Shown: positions 32,005 to 41,151, numbered from the stretch's first letter. The stretch is DNA of 64,000 nucleotides from CAZAFC01 sp964484675 (GCA_964484675.1 CAZAFC010000006.1:21793-85792), one strand, 5' to 3'. The notes: generated by a model not told the origin, from the sequence alone. Numbers and translations: made by a program.

Positions 32005-32705
32005 GTCAGCTCGTACTCCTCAAGAAATTGCTTCACAGTGGGCAGATCATTGAACATCAACACATCGATAATCGACAGCCACGGCACAAATTCGCCGCCA
32101 AACTGCGGATATTCGATCGGGTTGGATTTGATAAATCGCAGCTCCATCCCATGTTTTTTGAACTCGGCCGCATCGTACAGTTCGCGCCCGCCGCTCGCGT
32201 TGATGTACATGTCAGCGTGCGTCGCCTGGCTCAGCGCCAGCACTTTTTGCTGGCCTTTGAGCGAATGATCGATGTCGATCGTCGACGAAACGGTGATCTT
32301 TGTAGTGATGCCGAGATACTCGCAGATAGTGTTCACCGCATTGAAGTTATATTCAAAGAGGTTCTTATTCGGAAACAAAAAGCATCCCTCGATGAGCGGA
32401 TAGGCTTCTGAAAACTGTGGCGCTTTGCGGTAATTCGCTTGAATAATGCGCAAAATTCGCGCGATTTCTTTGTCGCTGTCGTCGCTCAAAAAGCGCTCGT
32501 TCACTGGCAAAAAATCCGACGCTTTCTGAACGGGCAGTGTAAAAAGTTTGTCGTGGTCGCGTTCCAAAATGCGATTCCGATTGAACCAGCCCTTCTTGGT
32601 GTACTCGATATTGTCGTAAATTACAAACTCGTCCACCGAATGGATAAGCTGCCAATAGCCGATGTACGGCAGAAAATACGGCTGCATAATTGCGGTTTTT
32701 TTCAT
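32001..32705 (-). CDS. WbqC-like family protein
   Basis: A 234-aa protein beginning TAIMQPYFLPYIGYWQLIHSV with DEFVIYDNIEYTKKGWFNRN next, the hallmark of the WbqC family. The family occurs in O-antigen clusters that make N-acylated dideoxy amino sugars; its chemistry is not settled and an acyl or amino-acid transfer is suspected. Four-base overlaps on both sides tie it to the epimerase and a glycosyltransferase. Confidence 0.85.
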   Translation of the reverse strand: MKKTAIMQPYFLPYIGYWQLIHSVDEFVIYDNIEYTKKGWFNRNRILERDHDKLFTLPVQKASDFLPVNERFLSDDSDKEIARILRIIQANYRKAPQFSEAYPLIEGCFLFPNKNLFEYNFNAVNTICEYLGITTKITVSSTIDIDHSLKGQQKVLALSQATHADMYINASGGRELYDAAEFKKHGMELRFIKSNPIEYPQFGGEFVPWLSIIDVLMFNDLPTVKQFLEEYELT

Positions 32706-33901
32706 CCGTTTGCCTCGCTGATTATGTCTTTGAAAAGTTTGATTCGCCCCTCGATGTGGCTTTCAATGTCAAAAAAGACGTGCGCTTTTTGCTGGCCTTT
32801 CTTGGAAATATCGTACAGCTCGTCGAGATGCTTGTAAAAATACCTCGCTTTGGCGACAATATCCTGGACCTGGGTTTTGATGATCACCACTTCGTCGTCG
32901 CCGAATTCGGTGTTCATGTGCAGCTCGTCGGCATTGAAGCCACAGACGCCGCAGTACATCGCGCCAGCCGAGAGCGGGAAGCCGTCCGAATTGCCTTTGT
33001 ACAGCTTAAACGGTCGATTCGGCGACATGAAAATATCCATGCGGCTGTAAAGTTCCGGCAAGTCGCCCGGCGGCAGGTAGCCGTAAAACTTCACCTTGTC
33101 CTTGATGGCCGAGACATCAATTTCACGCTCATCAAAGCCGCCAACCACATGAAATCGCATGTCCGGGCAAAGCTTTGCCAGCTTGTGCGCCGCCGCAATA
33201 AATAAGTCGTAACCCTTGTCGACACCTTTCGGGCTGTACTTGGCAGCCACAAAACAGATGTCAAACGTCGGCTTATCTGCCGGGTAGAATTTTTTGGGCT
33301 GCACGTCGGCCAGCTTAAATTGCGCTGAGCCGGAGAAATCATAGACAATGTCCGACTTTTTGCACAGCCGCTTTTTGAGCAAATAATCCTGCAGTAGCCG
33401 CTGATTGACAATCACTTTTCGGAAGCACGGCGAAGCAAAAACGCGTTTGAGCATTTTGTCGGAATCATCATTATCAAGCCCGAACGCACCGCCAGGATTT
33501 AACAAAAACACGAACGGAATTCTGTGCTTTTCCAGAAAGGGCAGCAGGGTGTAGGTTTCGGCCAAAAAATACGTATAAGCCAGATTGATCTGATACTTCT
33601 TGTCGTCCGCAAGGTGCTGGATCTTGCCCTTTGTCTCGGGGTATTTTGCTGTGTAGGCATGGAGGTTTTTATCAAAATCTTCGCGCGTCATGCCATAGCC
33701 GTGCGCGAACCATGCCTCGGGGCCAGGCTGCATCGGATACATCGTGAAGTACGTGAAGCCGGGCAGCTTCTTGGCAAATTCAAGCGCGTCGGAATTGCGC
33801 GGACCGACGGCATCCTTGTTCGGCAGCACCGAGTCAATCACGACGATATTTTTCGTAACCGTTCGGCCGCCCGAAAATCTACGTGCCAGCTGGCTAAACA
33901 T
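32702..33901 (-). CDS. glycosyltransferase (GT-B, family 1/4)
   Basis: A 399-aa protein. The C-terminal domain has FDICFVAAKYSPKGVDKGYDLFIAA near 218, MRFHVVGGFDE, FYGYLPPGDLPELYSRMDIFMSPN and SDGFPLSAGAMYCGVCGF, which stands for the EX7E donor-site motif with D/G in place of the first Glu. The N-terminal domain is divergent. It sits between wbqC and the DegT gene with small overlaps. Confidence 0.78.
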   Translation of the reverse strand: MFSQLARRFSGGRTVTKNIVVIDSVLPNKDAVGPRNSDALEFAKKLPGFTYFTMYPMQPGPEAWFAHGYGMTREDFDKNLHAYTAKYPETKGKIQHLADDKKYQINLAYTYFLAETYTLLPFLEKHRIPFVFLLNPGGAFGLDNDDSDKMLKRVFASPCFRKVIVNQRLLQDYLLKKRLCKKSDIVYDFSGSAQFKLADVQPKKFYPADKPTFDICFVAAKYSPKGVDKGYDLFIAAAHKLAKLCPDMRFHVVGGFDEREIDVSAIKDKVKFYGYLPPGDLPELYSRMDIFMSPNRPFKLYKGNSDGFPLSAGAMYCGVCGFNADELHMNTEFGDDEVVIIKTQVQDIVAKARYFYKHLDELYDISKKGQQKAHVFFDIESHIEGRIKLFKDIISEANG

Positions 33902-35018
33902 CGCTCGCCTCGTTAATCACTCGAGCAATGTCCGCAACCACGCGCTTCTCCAGCCCCAAATACAGCGGCAAACAGGCCACGCGCAGGGCAATGTCTTCGG
34001 AGATCGGACAATGTTGGAAATTTTCCAGGTACGGCAAGGTGTTAAGGCTAGGGTAAAAATAGCGCCGCGGGAAAATATTCTTGGCCTCCAGCGTTGCGAG
34101 CACATTCAAGAGCTGTTGTTCGGTTCGAAATACCACCGGAAAATACGCGTAGTTTGGCTCAAAATCGGGGTGATGCTTGAGTTGAGTCACCCTTTCGCCG
34201 TCGAGATACTCATCATACCAGCCGGTAATCTGCTTTCGCGCCGCGATATTCTGCTCGATATAGGGCAAGTAGCTCAGCCCCATCGCCGCCTGCAGTTCCG
34301 AAGCCTTGGCATTGATGCCGAGCATTTGGTGGTTGTCGCCTTCGTGACCGAAATGCTTCATGAGCTCAACGCGCCGTGCTATCCGGCGATCTTTGGTGAT
34401 GATACAGCCGCCCTCCACGGTGTGAAACAGCTTAGTGGCATGAAAACTGCACACCGAAATGTCGCCGTAGTCGAGCAACGATCGCCCTTTGTAGCGCGCG
34501 CCAAATGCATGCGCGCCGTCGTAAATCACTTTCAGGCCATACTGGTGCGCCAGCGACTCGATCTCCTCGACGTTGCAAGGCAGCCCGAACACGTGCACGG
34601 CCATAATCGCCTTGGTTTTGCTCGTAATTGCCGCCTCGATTTTATCCGCATCGATACACAAAGAGTCCGGCTCAATGTCCACAAACACCGGCGAGCAGCC
34701 TTCCCACAAAATCGACGACGTGGTGGCCACATACGAAAACGGTGTGGTGATGATTTCGCCGCCAAGCACATCGGCCGCACGCAGCGCCAGTTGCAAACCA
34801 ATCGTGCCATTCGCCACAAACTGTAAAGTATCTATGCCAAGATATGCGGACGTCTTTTGCTCGAATTCCTGCAAAAGCGGCCCCTGATTGGTCAGCCACA
34901 CGCTATCCCAGATCTTCTTGAGATACTCGACAAATTCGCCGAGCGGCGGCAGAAAAGTTTTCGTCACATTCACCCGCTCCAAAGCAGACCCACCCGCTTC
35001 AGAAGGCGGCTTACTCAT
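33894..35018 (-). CDS. DegT/DnrJ/EryC1/StrS sugar aminotransferase
   Basis: A 374-aa PLP-dependent enzyme that transfers an amino group to a keto sugar nucleotide. FVANGTIGLQLAL near 68, TTPFSYVATTSSIL, the DGAHAFGARY segment (cofactor-contacting Asp and His) near 165 and SFHATKLFHTVEGG near 190, with Lys as the Schiff-base residue, are all present. SNQGPLLQEFE near the start resembles dTDP-4-amino-dideoxyhexose enzymes. It overlaps the Wzt gene by 8 bases. Confidence 0.9.
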   Translation of the reverse strand: MSKPPSEAGGSALERVNVTKTFLPPLGEFVEYLKKIWDSVWLTNQGPLLQEFEQKTSAYLGIDTLQFVANGTIGLQLALRAADVLGGEIITTPFSYVATTSSILWEGCSPVFVDIEPDSLCIDADKIEAAITSKTKAIMAVHVFGLPCNVEEIESLAHQYGLKVIYDGAHAFGARYKGRSLLDYGDISVCSFHATKLFHTVEGGCIITKDRRIARRVELMKHFGHEGDNHQMLGINAKASELQAAMGLSYLPYIEQNIAARKQITGWYDEYLDGERVTQLKHHPDFEPNYAYFPVVFRTEQQLLNVLATLEAKNIFPRRYFYPSLNTLPYLENFQHCPISEDIALRVACLPLYLGLEKRVVADIARVINEASDV

Positions 35019-36165
35019 ATGTCCACGTGTCCGCCAATTTGAGGGCCGCGCCCTTGCTGGGATCGTTGCCCTTGATAATAAATTGCGCCTTGTTCGTGCT
35101 TATGCACAGTAGCTCAGCGTTCTTGGCTCGAAACAAGCCGGCGCCGATGCTGTACTGGCCACCGTTGAAGGGCGTCGTGTCGAGCGAGTATTTCAGCTTG
35201 CCAGTGTGATGAAGCGATTCGCCCTTTGAAGTGTTGAGCTCGGCAATTGATATGCCGTCTTTAATGACTGAAATGCCGAGATACATGGCGTCATCGTCCT
35301 CTGTTTTGTAGCTGAATTCGACATCCACCATGCCGTTCTTTTGGCTAACAACTTTGGATGAAAGCCGGTGTGTCTTGGGCAGCGCCGAACTTTTATTGCC
35401 AGCTTTTGCGGCCTGCGCGCCCTCCATGTTATCTTCGAGATAGATGTCCGCAACGTCAGCCGGCGTGCCTTCGGTGATCAAATCACCATTCCGGATATAA
35501 ATCGCCTTGGTGCAGAAACGTCGCACCGCGTCCATGTCGTGCGACACGAACACCACGGTCTTTTTCTGGGCCTTCAACTCCTCAAAGTAGTTGTAGCATT
35601 TTTGTTGGAAAGCCGAATCGCCCACCGCCAGTACTTCGTCAAGCAGCAGAATGTCACCGCGCGCCCGGATGGCAATCGAAAACGCCAGCCGCACCTGCAT
35701 GCCCGACGAGTAATTCTTGAGTTTTTGGTCCATGAAGCGCTCAATCTCGGCAAATTCCACGATGTCATCGTACATAGCGTGCATTTCTTTGCGCGTAAAG
35801 CCGAGTAGCGCGCCATTCAAGAACACGTTTTCGCGGCCGGTGAGCTCAGGATTGAAACCGACGCCCAGCTCGATAAACGGCGTCAGCGAGCCGCGCACCG
35901 CAACACTGCCTTTCGTCGGCGTATAAATGCCGGCCAGTAGCTTGAGCAGGGTACTTTTGCCACTGCCGTTTCGACCGACGATGCCGAAAAAGTCGCCCTG
36001 CTTCACCTCAAAAGACACGTCCTTGAGCGCCGTCTGGAGCTCGTAGCTTCGCTTGCGCCGGTAGAAATTCACCACGGCGCCCTTGATCGAGCTCGTTTTT
36101 TCGTGCGGCAATTTGAACGTCTTGGTCAGATTAACAACGGAGATGAGGGAATCTTCGGACGCCAT
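35011..36165 (-). CDS. wzt: polysaccharide ABC exporter, ATP-binding subunit (Wzt type)
   Basis: A 384-aa protein from the ATG at 36165, one base after the permease stop and with GGAG 10 bases upstream. Walker A is GIVGRNGSGKSTLLKLL near 62, the signature YSSGMQVRLAFSIA near 150 and Walker B ILLLDEVLAVGDSAF near 172. Residues about 250-384 form an extra C-terminal domain (VEFSYKTEDDDAMYLGIS), the Wzt-C type that in O9a-like systems reads the finished chain end. It powers export of the lipid-linked polymer with the Wzm permease. Confidence 0.9.
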   Translation of the reverse strand: MASEDSLISVVNLTKTFKLPHEKTSSIKGAVVNFYRRKRSYELQTALKDVSFEVKQGDFFGIVGRNGSGKSTLLKLLAGIYTPTKGSVAVRGSLTPFIELGVGFNPELTGRENVFLNGALLGFTRKEMHAMYDDIVEFAEIERFMDQKLKNYSSGMQVRLAFSIAIRARGDILLLDEVLAVGDSAFQQKCYNYFEELKAQKKTVVFVSHDMDAVRRFCTKAIYIRNGDLITEGTPADVADIYLEDNMEGAQAAKAGNKSSALPKTHRLSSKVVSQKNGMVDVEFSYKTEDDDAMYLGISVIKDGISIAELNTSKGESLHHTGKLKYSLDTTPFNGGQYSIGAGLFRAKNAELLCISTNKAQFIIKGNDPSKGAALKLADTWTYE

Positions 36166-36166
36166 A

Positions 36167-36973
36167 CTATATATTCTCCGCAAAATACTTTGCTTCTTTT
36201 TTGAAATACAGCACGCCGACAAGCAGCGCCAGCACGGTAATGCCGGCCGGGATCAACTCATACGCGGTCGCACCATACACGTGCCGCATGGTAAGTGTTT
36301 GGTGTGTGATGGTGCTGTAGCGCGCATCCTGGATCGCCTGCGCCATCGGGTTCAAAAATAGCAATTCTTGCAGCTTGTGGTTCGTGATAAGCGAGATTGG
36401 ATAGATGATTGGGGTGAGGTAAAACATCGCTTGCAGGATGACTTCCCAGATGTAGCCAAGATCGCGGAACTTCACAAATGCGGCCGCCAAAAAGAGCGAA
36501 ATTCCGAGCGCGAACATGTACACTTCTATCAAAATCAGCGGTAACCACAACGCCGTGTGCATCAAATGAACATGGTTGATCGCCATAAAAACCAGCACCA
36601 CGAGCAAGTTCAGCAAGAAATTAATCAGCGCCGACAGGCTACTCGAAATCACGACAATCCAGCGCGGAATCCGAATCTTACGGATTAAATCGCCGCGGCC
36701 GACGATTGAGCCAAGGCTCTGCATCGTAATCTCATTGAAGAAGTTCCAGATGACAATGCCGAACAGCAAATATACCGGATAATGCTCGACGCCTTTGCCC
36801 AAACGCAAAAATCGCACAAACACCACATACAAAATAAGGAATAATAGCAGCGGACGCAGCAGCGACCACGCGTAGCCAAGCACCGACCCCTGATATCGAA
36901 GCTTGAAATCGGTCCCAACTAACTCGCGCAAGAGGGCGCGGTTCTTCTTGCTCACGAGTTTCCCAAGTACCAT
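36167..36973 (-). CDS. wzm: polysaccharide ABC exporter, permease subunit (Wzm type)
   Basis: A 268-aa ABC-2 permease with six membrane helices. The amphipathic N-terminal region LRELVGTDFKLRYQGSVLGYAWSLLRPL is the family's coupling segment. FFNEITMQSLGSIVGRGDLIRKIRIPRW and the late YLTPIIYPI motif match Wzm/TagG proteins. It is the first gene of the long leftward operon (36973 to 25735), divergent from the GT2 gene at 37004. Confidence 0.9.
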   Translation of the reverse strand: MVLGKLVSKKNRALLRELVGTDFKLRYQGSVLGYAWSLLRPLLLFLILYVVFVRFLRLGKGVEHYPVYLLFGIVIWNFFNEITMQSLGSIVGRGDLIRKIRIPRWIVVISSSLSALINFLLNLLVVLVFMAINHVHLMHTALWLPLILIEVYMFALGISLFLAAAFVKFRDLGYIWEVILQAMFYLTPIIYPISLITNHKLQELLFLNPMAQAIQDARYSTITHQTLTMRHVYGATAYELIPAGITVLALLVGVLYFKKEAKYFAENI

Positions 36974-36990
36974 GATGGTTCATTATAGGC

Positions 36991-36996
36991 TACAAT
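36991..36996 (+). promoter_or_regulatory. -10 box of a leaderless promoter (37004 gene)
   Basis: TACAAT, 7 bases before the ATG at 37004. The upstream in-frame ATG at 36995 overlaps the hexamer and could not be in the transcript. Confidence 0.5.
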
Positions 36997-37003
36997 GAGG
37001 CCC

Positions 37004-38044
37004 ATGACAAAGAAGATTTTTGTGGTCATCCCAAATTACAACGGCGCGGATGAGTTGGCGGCGTCGATTGATTCGGTGTTAGCGCAGAGCGAGCGAAACA
37101 TAACACTTGTGGTGGTTGATAATGGCTCGGGTGATGGTTCACGCGAAATTATTGAGCAGTATAAAAAGCAGGACTCGCGCGTGCAAAGTGTGTACCGCGA
37201 GAAAAATTACGGCTACACTGGCGGCGTGAATCCGGGACTTGAGATGGCTATCGAAGCCGGGGTGGCGTACGTCGCGCCTTTTAACAATGACGCGGTGGCC
37301 GACAAAGATTGGCTCAAGCACCTCGCCGCCTGGCTCGATACACACGCCGAATACGGCATCGCCGCCTGCAATTTACTTCACACCGACGGCAAAACCTACG
37401 ACAGTACCGCCGACGAATATTCGGTGTGGGGCTTGCCATATCCGCGCGGCCGCGACGAACCCATCTCACAAAAATACGATGGCAAGCGCGACATCTTCGG
37501 TGCCTCGGGCGGCGCGAGCATGTACCGCGTGGCCATGCTCCGCGAGATCGGCCTCTTCGATCAAGATTTTTTCGCCTATTACGAAGATATCGACCTCAGC
37601 TTTCGCGCGCAACTAGCTGGCTGGAAGATCCGCTACGTTCCAGAGGCAATTGTGTATCATGCCCAAGGCGTGACCTCCAATCGCATCGGCAATGGCTTTA
37701 CCACCTATCAACACATGAAAAACGCGCCGATGGTCATCCTCAAAGACGTGCCGCTGTCGATGTTGTGGCGCGTGGTGCCGCGCTTTTGGTTGGCCTACCA
37801 TGTTTCATTCGCTAATGCCATATTCAAAAAAGGCTTTGGCTGGGCAGCGATACGCGGCTACGGCAGATTCGTGCTGCTCGTGCCGAAAAAACTCGGCGAG
37901 CGACGCCGAATTCAACGCAGCAAAAAGGTCAGCAACCAATATATCTGGAGTATTTTGCTGCACGATTTGCCGCCCAACGCCCACAAACTGCGTGCCCTGC
38001 GCGCAGCGTGGTGGAAGCTGCGCGGCCGCTCGGCAAAAACCTAA
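37004..38044 (+). CDS. glycosyltransferase family 2 (rhamnosyltransferase-like)
   Basis: A 346-aa enzyme. IFVVIPNYNGADELAASI, VVDNGSGDGSREII, APFNNDAVADKDWL (metal site) and FGASGGASMYRVAML near 165 follow the WbbL-type GT2 pattern. ITYYEDIDLSFRAQL-like FFAYYEDIDLSFRAQLAGW is the conserved acceptor-side block. ATG 37004 is chosen because the promoter hexamer covers the ATG at 36995. It is closely similar in layout to the first domain of the 23044 protein. Confidence 0.87.
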   Translation: MTKKIFVVIPNYNGADELAASIDSVLAQSERNITLVVVDNGSGDGSREIIEQYKKQDSRVQSVYREKNYGYTGGVNPGLEMAIEAGVAYVAPFNNDAVADKDWLKHLAAWLDTHAEYGIAACNLLHTDGKTYDSTADEYSVWGLPYPRGRDEPISQKYDGKRDIFGASGGASMYRVAMLREIGLFDQDFFAYYEDIDLSFRAQLAGWKIRYVPEAIVYHAQGVTSNRIGNGFTTYQHMKNAPMVILKDVPLSMLWRVVPRFWLAYHVSFANAIFKKGFGWAAIRGYGRFVLLVPKKLGERRRIQRSKKVSNQYIWSILLHDLPPNAHKLRALRAAWWKLRGRSAKT

Positions 38045-38074
38045 AGCTCAAAAGCGTGCAGGCTTTGCTGCCGT

Positions 38075-39433
38075 CTATTTTGAAGAATGGGCGCTGGCGC
38101 CGCCGTCATTGCGAGCCATCTGGCCGATCGCCAAGCCGGCGAGCAGCCACCACTGTACCGCCACGGCTTCGTTGCTCCACATATGAAGCAACATGTTTGT
38201 AATCACATAGCCCCAAAATGTCGCCAGCAGCACGCCGCCGAGCTGGCCGCCACGCCGCCGCAAGGCGCGGTACACAAGCACATTCAGCGTCACAAACAGC
38301 GCCAAGCCGGCCAAGCCAACCTCATAGCCGACTTGGATGTAATAATTCTCAGTCAGCATGCCGCCTTTGGGATTTTGAATCGATGCCAGGCCCGCCGTGC
38401 CTGGACCGTGGCCGAGCGGATTATGCCAGATCCCCTCGAGGCCGCGTTTGGCATACAGCCAGTGGAATCCGTCAGAATCGTACTGCGCCTGCGGCTTGCC
38501 GACGCTGTGAATGACGTATGTTTTGACGAAATGCGTGTGCCGCTCGGCGAAGATCCCCGCGCTCGCGAGCAGCAGGAGTCCAGCCAAAATCGGCCACCAC
38601 CGCCGCACCATCGGCACAAGTCGCGCACGATAGCGCCACCAAAAAATGCCCAGCAGCGCTACCAAGGTGCCCAGCCATGCGCTCCGCGAAAATGTCCAAA
38701 ATAGCGCCAGCGCATGCACACCGATCAAACTGCCCAACAGCAGACGGCGGCGCGCATCCTTCGTTCGGAGCAGCTCGCTCACAAGCAACGCAATTGGCAC
38801 CATCAGATATGCGCCGAGCGAGTTCGGGTCGCGGAGCGTGGACATTATCCGAATCAGCCCCGGCTTATTGTCAATCTCAAACACCGGCCGCACGCCACGC
38901 GCCACGCTATAACCAACGTGCGTTAGCGCATCACTCGGCAAGAAATACTCCACAATACCAAAAATCGCCACCAACGTGCTTGCCGCGAGCACCACGCGCA
39001 CAGCAGTCCGGTTACTGAAATTGGGCCACAGAAGGCGCGCGCCCATCCCGAGAAGCAGCCACGCAAACAGACGATTATTGTACACAATGCCAAGCAGCGC
39101 GCTCGTCCGATAAATATGCGGATGCGCCGCCCAAAGCACCACATGCAATGCAAAATACACAACTGCCAGGCCAAGCACCAGCCGAAAAAGCCGCGTGCTT
39201 CGGCGCGCTTGCCACAAAAGCACGAGCGTCACAGCCAACAGCGCAGCCGTCAACACATCTTTGCCAATTTTCCACCCGCTCAGCCCGCCCGTAAACGTAC
39301 TCAGCCACTGCGACAGAAAAATATGAAACGGCATATAGGCAAGCAGCGCCAAGGCACCCGCGGCTGGCAAGCGGCGCCAGCCGTTTGGCTCAGCGTCCAA
39401 AGCTTCAGATTCGATTACTCGTTTTTGCGGCAT
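38075..39433 (-). CDS. O-antigen ligase/polymerase-like membrane protein
   Basis: A 452-aa protein with about 11-12 membrane helices. The long periplasmic-type loop between residues about 305 and 375 carries WLYAKRGLEGIWHNPLGHGPGTAG, the conserved His and Gly pattern of the Wzy_C/WaaL domain, and ENYYIQVGYEVGLAGL follows. It would attach or polymerise lipid-linked glycans on the outer membrane face. It is divergent from the 39454 glycosyltransferase and shares a compact promoter with it. Confidence 0.83.
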   Translation of the reverse strand: MPQKRVIESEALDAEPNGWRRLPAAGALALLAYMPFHIFLSQWLSTFTGGLSGWKIGKDVLTAALLAVTLVLLWQARRSTRLFRLVLGLAVVYFALHVVLWAAHPHIYRTSALLGIVYNNRLFAWLLLGMGARLLWPNFSNRTAVRVVLAASTLVAIFGIVEYFLPSDALTHVGYSVARGVRPVFEIDNKPGLIRIMSTLRDPNSLGAYLMVPIALLVSELLRTKDARRRLLLGSLIGVHALALFWTFSRSAWLGTLVALLGIFWWRYRARLVPMVRRWWPILAGLLLLASAGIFAERHTHFVKTYVIHSVGKPQAQYDSDGFHWLYAKRGLEGIWHNPLGHGPGTAGLASIQNPKGGMLTENYYIQVGYEVGLAGLALFVTLNVLVYRALRRRGGQLGGVLLATFWGYVITNMLLHMWSNEAVAVQWWLLAGLAIGQMARNDGGASAHSSK

Positions 39434-39439
39434 CTTTTG

Positions 39440-39446
39440 TATAATA
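39440..39446. promoter_or_regulatory. symmetric bidirectional promoter with overlapping -10 boxes
   Basis: Plus-strand TATAAT (39440-39445) and minus-strand TATTAT (39446-39441) overlap, shifted by one base. The plus-strand box is 8 bases before the ATG at 39454, and the minus-strand box 7 bases before the ATG at 39433. Both mRNAs would be leaderless. The whole intergenic gap is 20 bases. No good -35 box is seen on either side. Confidence 0.55.
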
Positions 39447-39453
39447 CAGTATT

Positions 39454-40566
39454 ATGCCACAGCCCAAACATATTGTGATCGACGCGCGTATCCGGCCAAC
39501 CAGCACCGGCCGCTACATCGACCGCTTGATCGAGCATTTGCAAGATATCGACGATTATCACCGTTACACCATTTTGGTTGGCATGGACGATCCTTGGAAG
39601 CCGAAAGCCAAGAATTTTCGCGTCGTCCAAGTGCCGTACGCTCAGTTTTCTTTTAATCCGCTTGAGCAAATTCGCTTTACGCGCGACCTGCACAAGCTCA
39701 AGCCCGACCTCGTGCATTTCGGCATGAGCCAGCAACCGCTGGCGTATTTCGGTAAAATTGTCACGACTAGCCACGACACCACGATGTATCGATTTGTTCG
39801 GCGCGGGACAACGCCCGTGCCAATCTACAAATTCAAGATGGGGATGTACCGATTTTTGGTGTGGTGGGCGCACCGCAAGTCAGACAAGATCGTCGTTCCT
39901 ACTCAAACCGTTGCCGACGAATTTGCCGCGTTGCAGCCGTTTACGCGCAAAAAACTTGTTGTCACCTATGAGGCGAGTGAACCGCCGATGCGAATAAAAA
40001 GCGAACAGCCAGCCGGCATTACAGGACAGTTCTTGCTCTATGTTGGCACGGCTTTTCCACACAAAAACCTGCCGCGTTTGATCGAGGCGTTTGATATCCT
40101 CCATGCCAAGCAGCCGAACCTCAAACTGGTACTGGCAGGCAAACAAGAGAAACATTACCATGAGCTGATCGAATGGGCAAAGACGCGGCCGTCTTTTGAG
40201 AACATCATTTTTCCAGGATTTGTCAGCAACGCCGAACTCAAGTGGCTGTACGAACATTGTGCAGCGTACGTGTTTGCCAGCTTAAGCGAAGGCTTTGGCT
40301 TACCGCCGCTCGAGGCGATGGCGCATGGCGCGCCTGTCGTTTCGAGTAACGCCAGCTGCATGCCGGAGGTGAACGGTTCGGCGGCGCACTATTTTGACGC
40401 GCTGAGGCCCGGTGATATTGCAGCCAAAATAACAGAGGTAACCGAAGATAGTAAGCTTCGCGCACAGCTGATTGAAGCAGGGAAGCAGCAACTCAAAAAA
40501 TATTCCTGGCGAAAGATGGCCGAAGAAACGCTTATTGTATACAAAGAAGTTCTTGGCGAGTCTTAG
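39454..40566 (+). CDS. glycosyltransferase family 4 (mannosyltransferase-like)
   Basis: A 370-aa GT-B enzyme. VIDARIRPTSTGRYIDRLIEHL at the start and LVHFGMSQQPLAYFGKIVTTSHDTTMYRF are typical of GT4 proteins acting on mannose-containing glycans. The donor domain has FLLYVGTAFPHKNLPRLIEAF, LVLAGKQEKHY, FPGFVSNAELKWLYEHCAAYVFASLSEGFGLPPLEAMAHGAPVV with a clean EX7E. With manB and manC nearby, GDP-mannose is a reasonable donor. It ends the polysaccharide region; 40567-40695 holds no gene. Confidence 0.9.
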   Translation: MPQPKHIVIDARIRPTSTGRYIDRLIEHLQDIDDYHRYTILVGMDDPWKPKAKNFRVVQVPYAQFSFNPLEQIRFTRDLHKLKPDLVHFGMSQQPLAYFGKIVTTSHDTTMYRFVRRGTTPVPIYKFKMGMYRFLVWWAHRKSDKIVVPTQTVADEFAALQPFTRKKLVVTYEASEPPMRIKSEQPAGITGQFLLYVGTAFPHKNLPRLIEAFDILHAKQPNLKLVLAGKQEKHYHELIEWAKTRPSFENIIFPGFVSNAELKWLYEHCAAYVFASLSEGFGLPPLEAMAHGAPVVSSNASCMPEVNGSAAHYFDALRPGDIAAKITEVTEDSKLRAQLIEAGKQQLKKYSWRKMAEETLIVYKEVLGES

Positions 40567-40695
40567 GCTCTAGTAGATCTATGCGTCAACCGACTGCACA
40601 ATCGTGCGCACACCACTACCCTTTTTAATTTGCTTTTTTACGTCCTTGGTTCTGAGATATATATTTTGACAAATACAAATCCCGGTGTCGAAATA

Positions 40696-41151
40696 CTATT
40701 CTACAGCCGGCTTGAGGACGATATGGCGCTCACGCCCCTCGCCCACCGATTCGCTCACCAGGCCATATTCCTGCGCCAGTTTGTGCACTGTTCGGCGATC
40801 AACGGCGCTCATCGGCTTCAACGCGAGCGACTCGCCCGACGTTTTTACTTGCTTAATCCACTCCTCGGCGCGCTCGGCGACATGCTCGGCGCGCTGTTTT
40901 TTATACTCCGCTATGTCGACATTCACGCGTGTATACTCGTGATTATTATTCTTCAGCGCGCTGCTCACCAGAAATTGCAACGCACGCATCGTGTCACCGT
41001 GCTGACCGATGAGGAAGCCATTGAGATGCGTCGAGGGCACCGACAGCTCGATTACGTCGTCTTCGCTTGTCGCATGCACATCGGTATTCAGCCCAAAAAA
41101 TGACAAAAGATCTTCGAGATATTTCTTCGCAAATGTTATTGAGTCATTCAT
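40696..41151 (-). CDS. jag: Jag/KhpB-type RNA-binding protein (KH and R3H domains)
   Basis: A 151-aa protein lacking the N-terminal Jag domain of longer forms. Residues about 30-75 form a KH domain with the LNGFLIGQHGDTMRALQFLV loop (GxxG = IGQHG). Residues about 85-150 form the R3H domain (MSAVDRRTVHKLAQEYGLVSESVGEGRERHIVL), with R-x3-H present. It sits in the conserved order rpmH-rnpA-yidC-jag and overlaps yidC by 4 bases. It binds RNA and in other bacteria affects cell elongation and membrane protein supply. Confidence 0.9.
   Translation of the reverse strand: MNDSITFAKKYLEDLLSFFGLNTDVHATSEDDVIELSVPSTHLNGFLIGQHGDTMRALQFLVSSALKNNNHEYTRVNVDIAEYKKQRAEHVAERAEEWIKQVKTSGESLALKPMSAVDRRTVHKLAQEYGLVSESVGEGRERHIVLKPAVE

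Noticed and set aside
33744..34826. 360-codon plus-strand frame
   Set aside because: Opposite the DegT aminotransferase gene, whose active-site motifs are intact.
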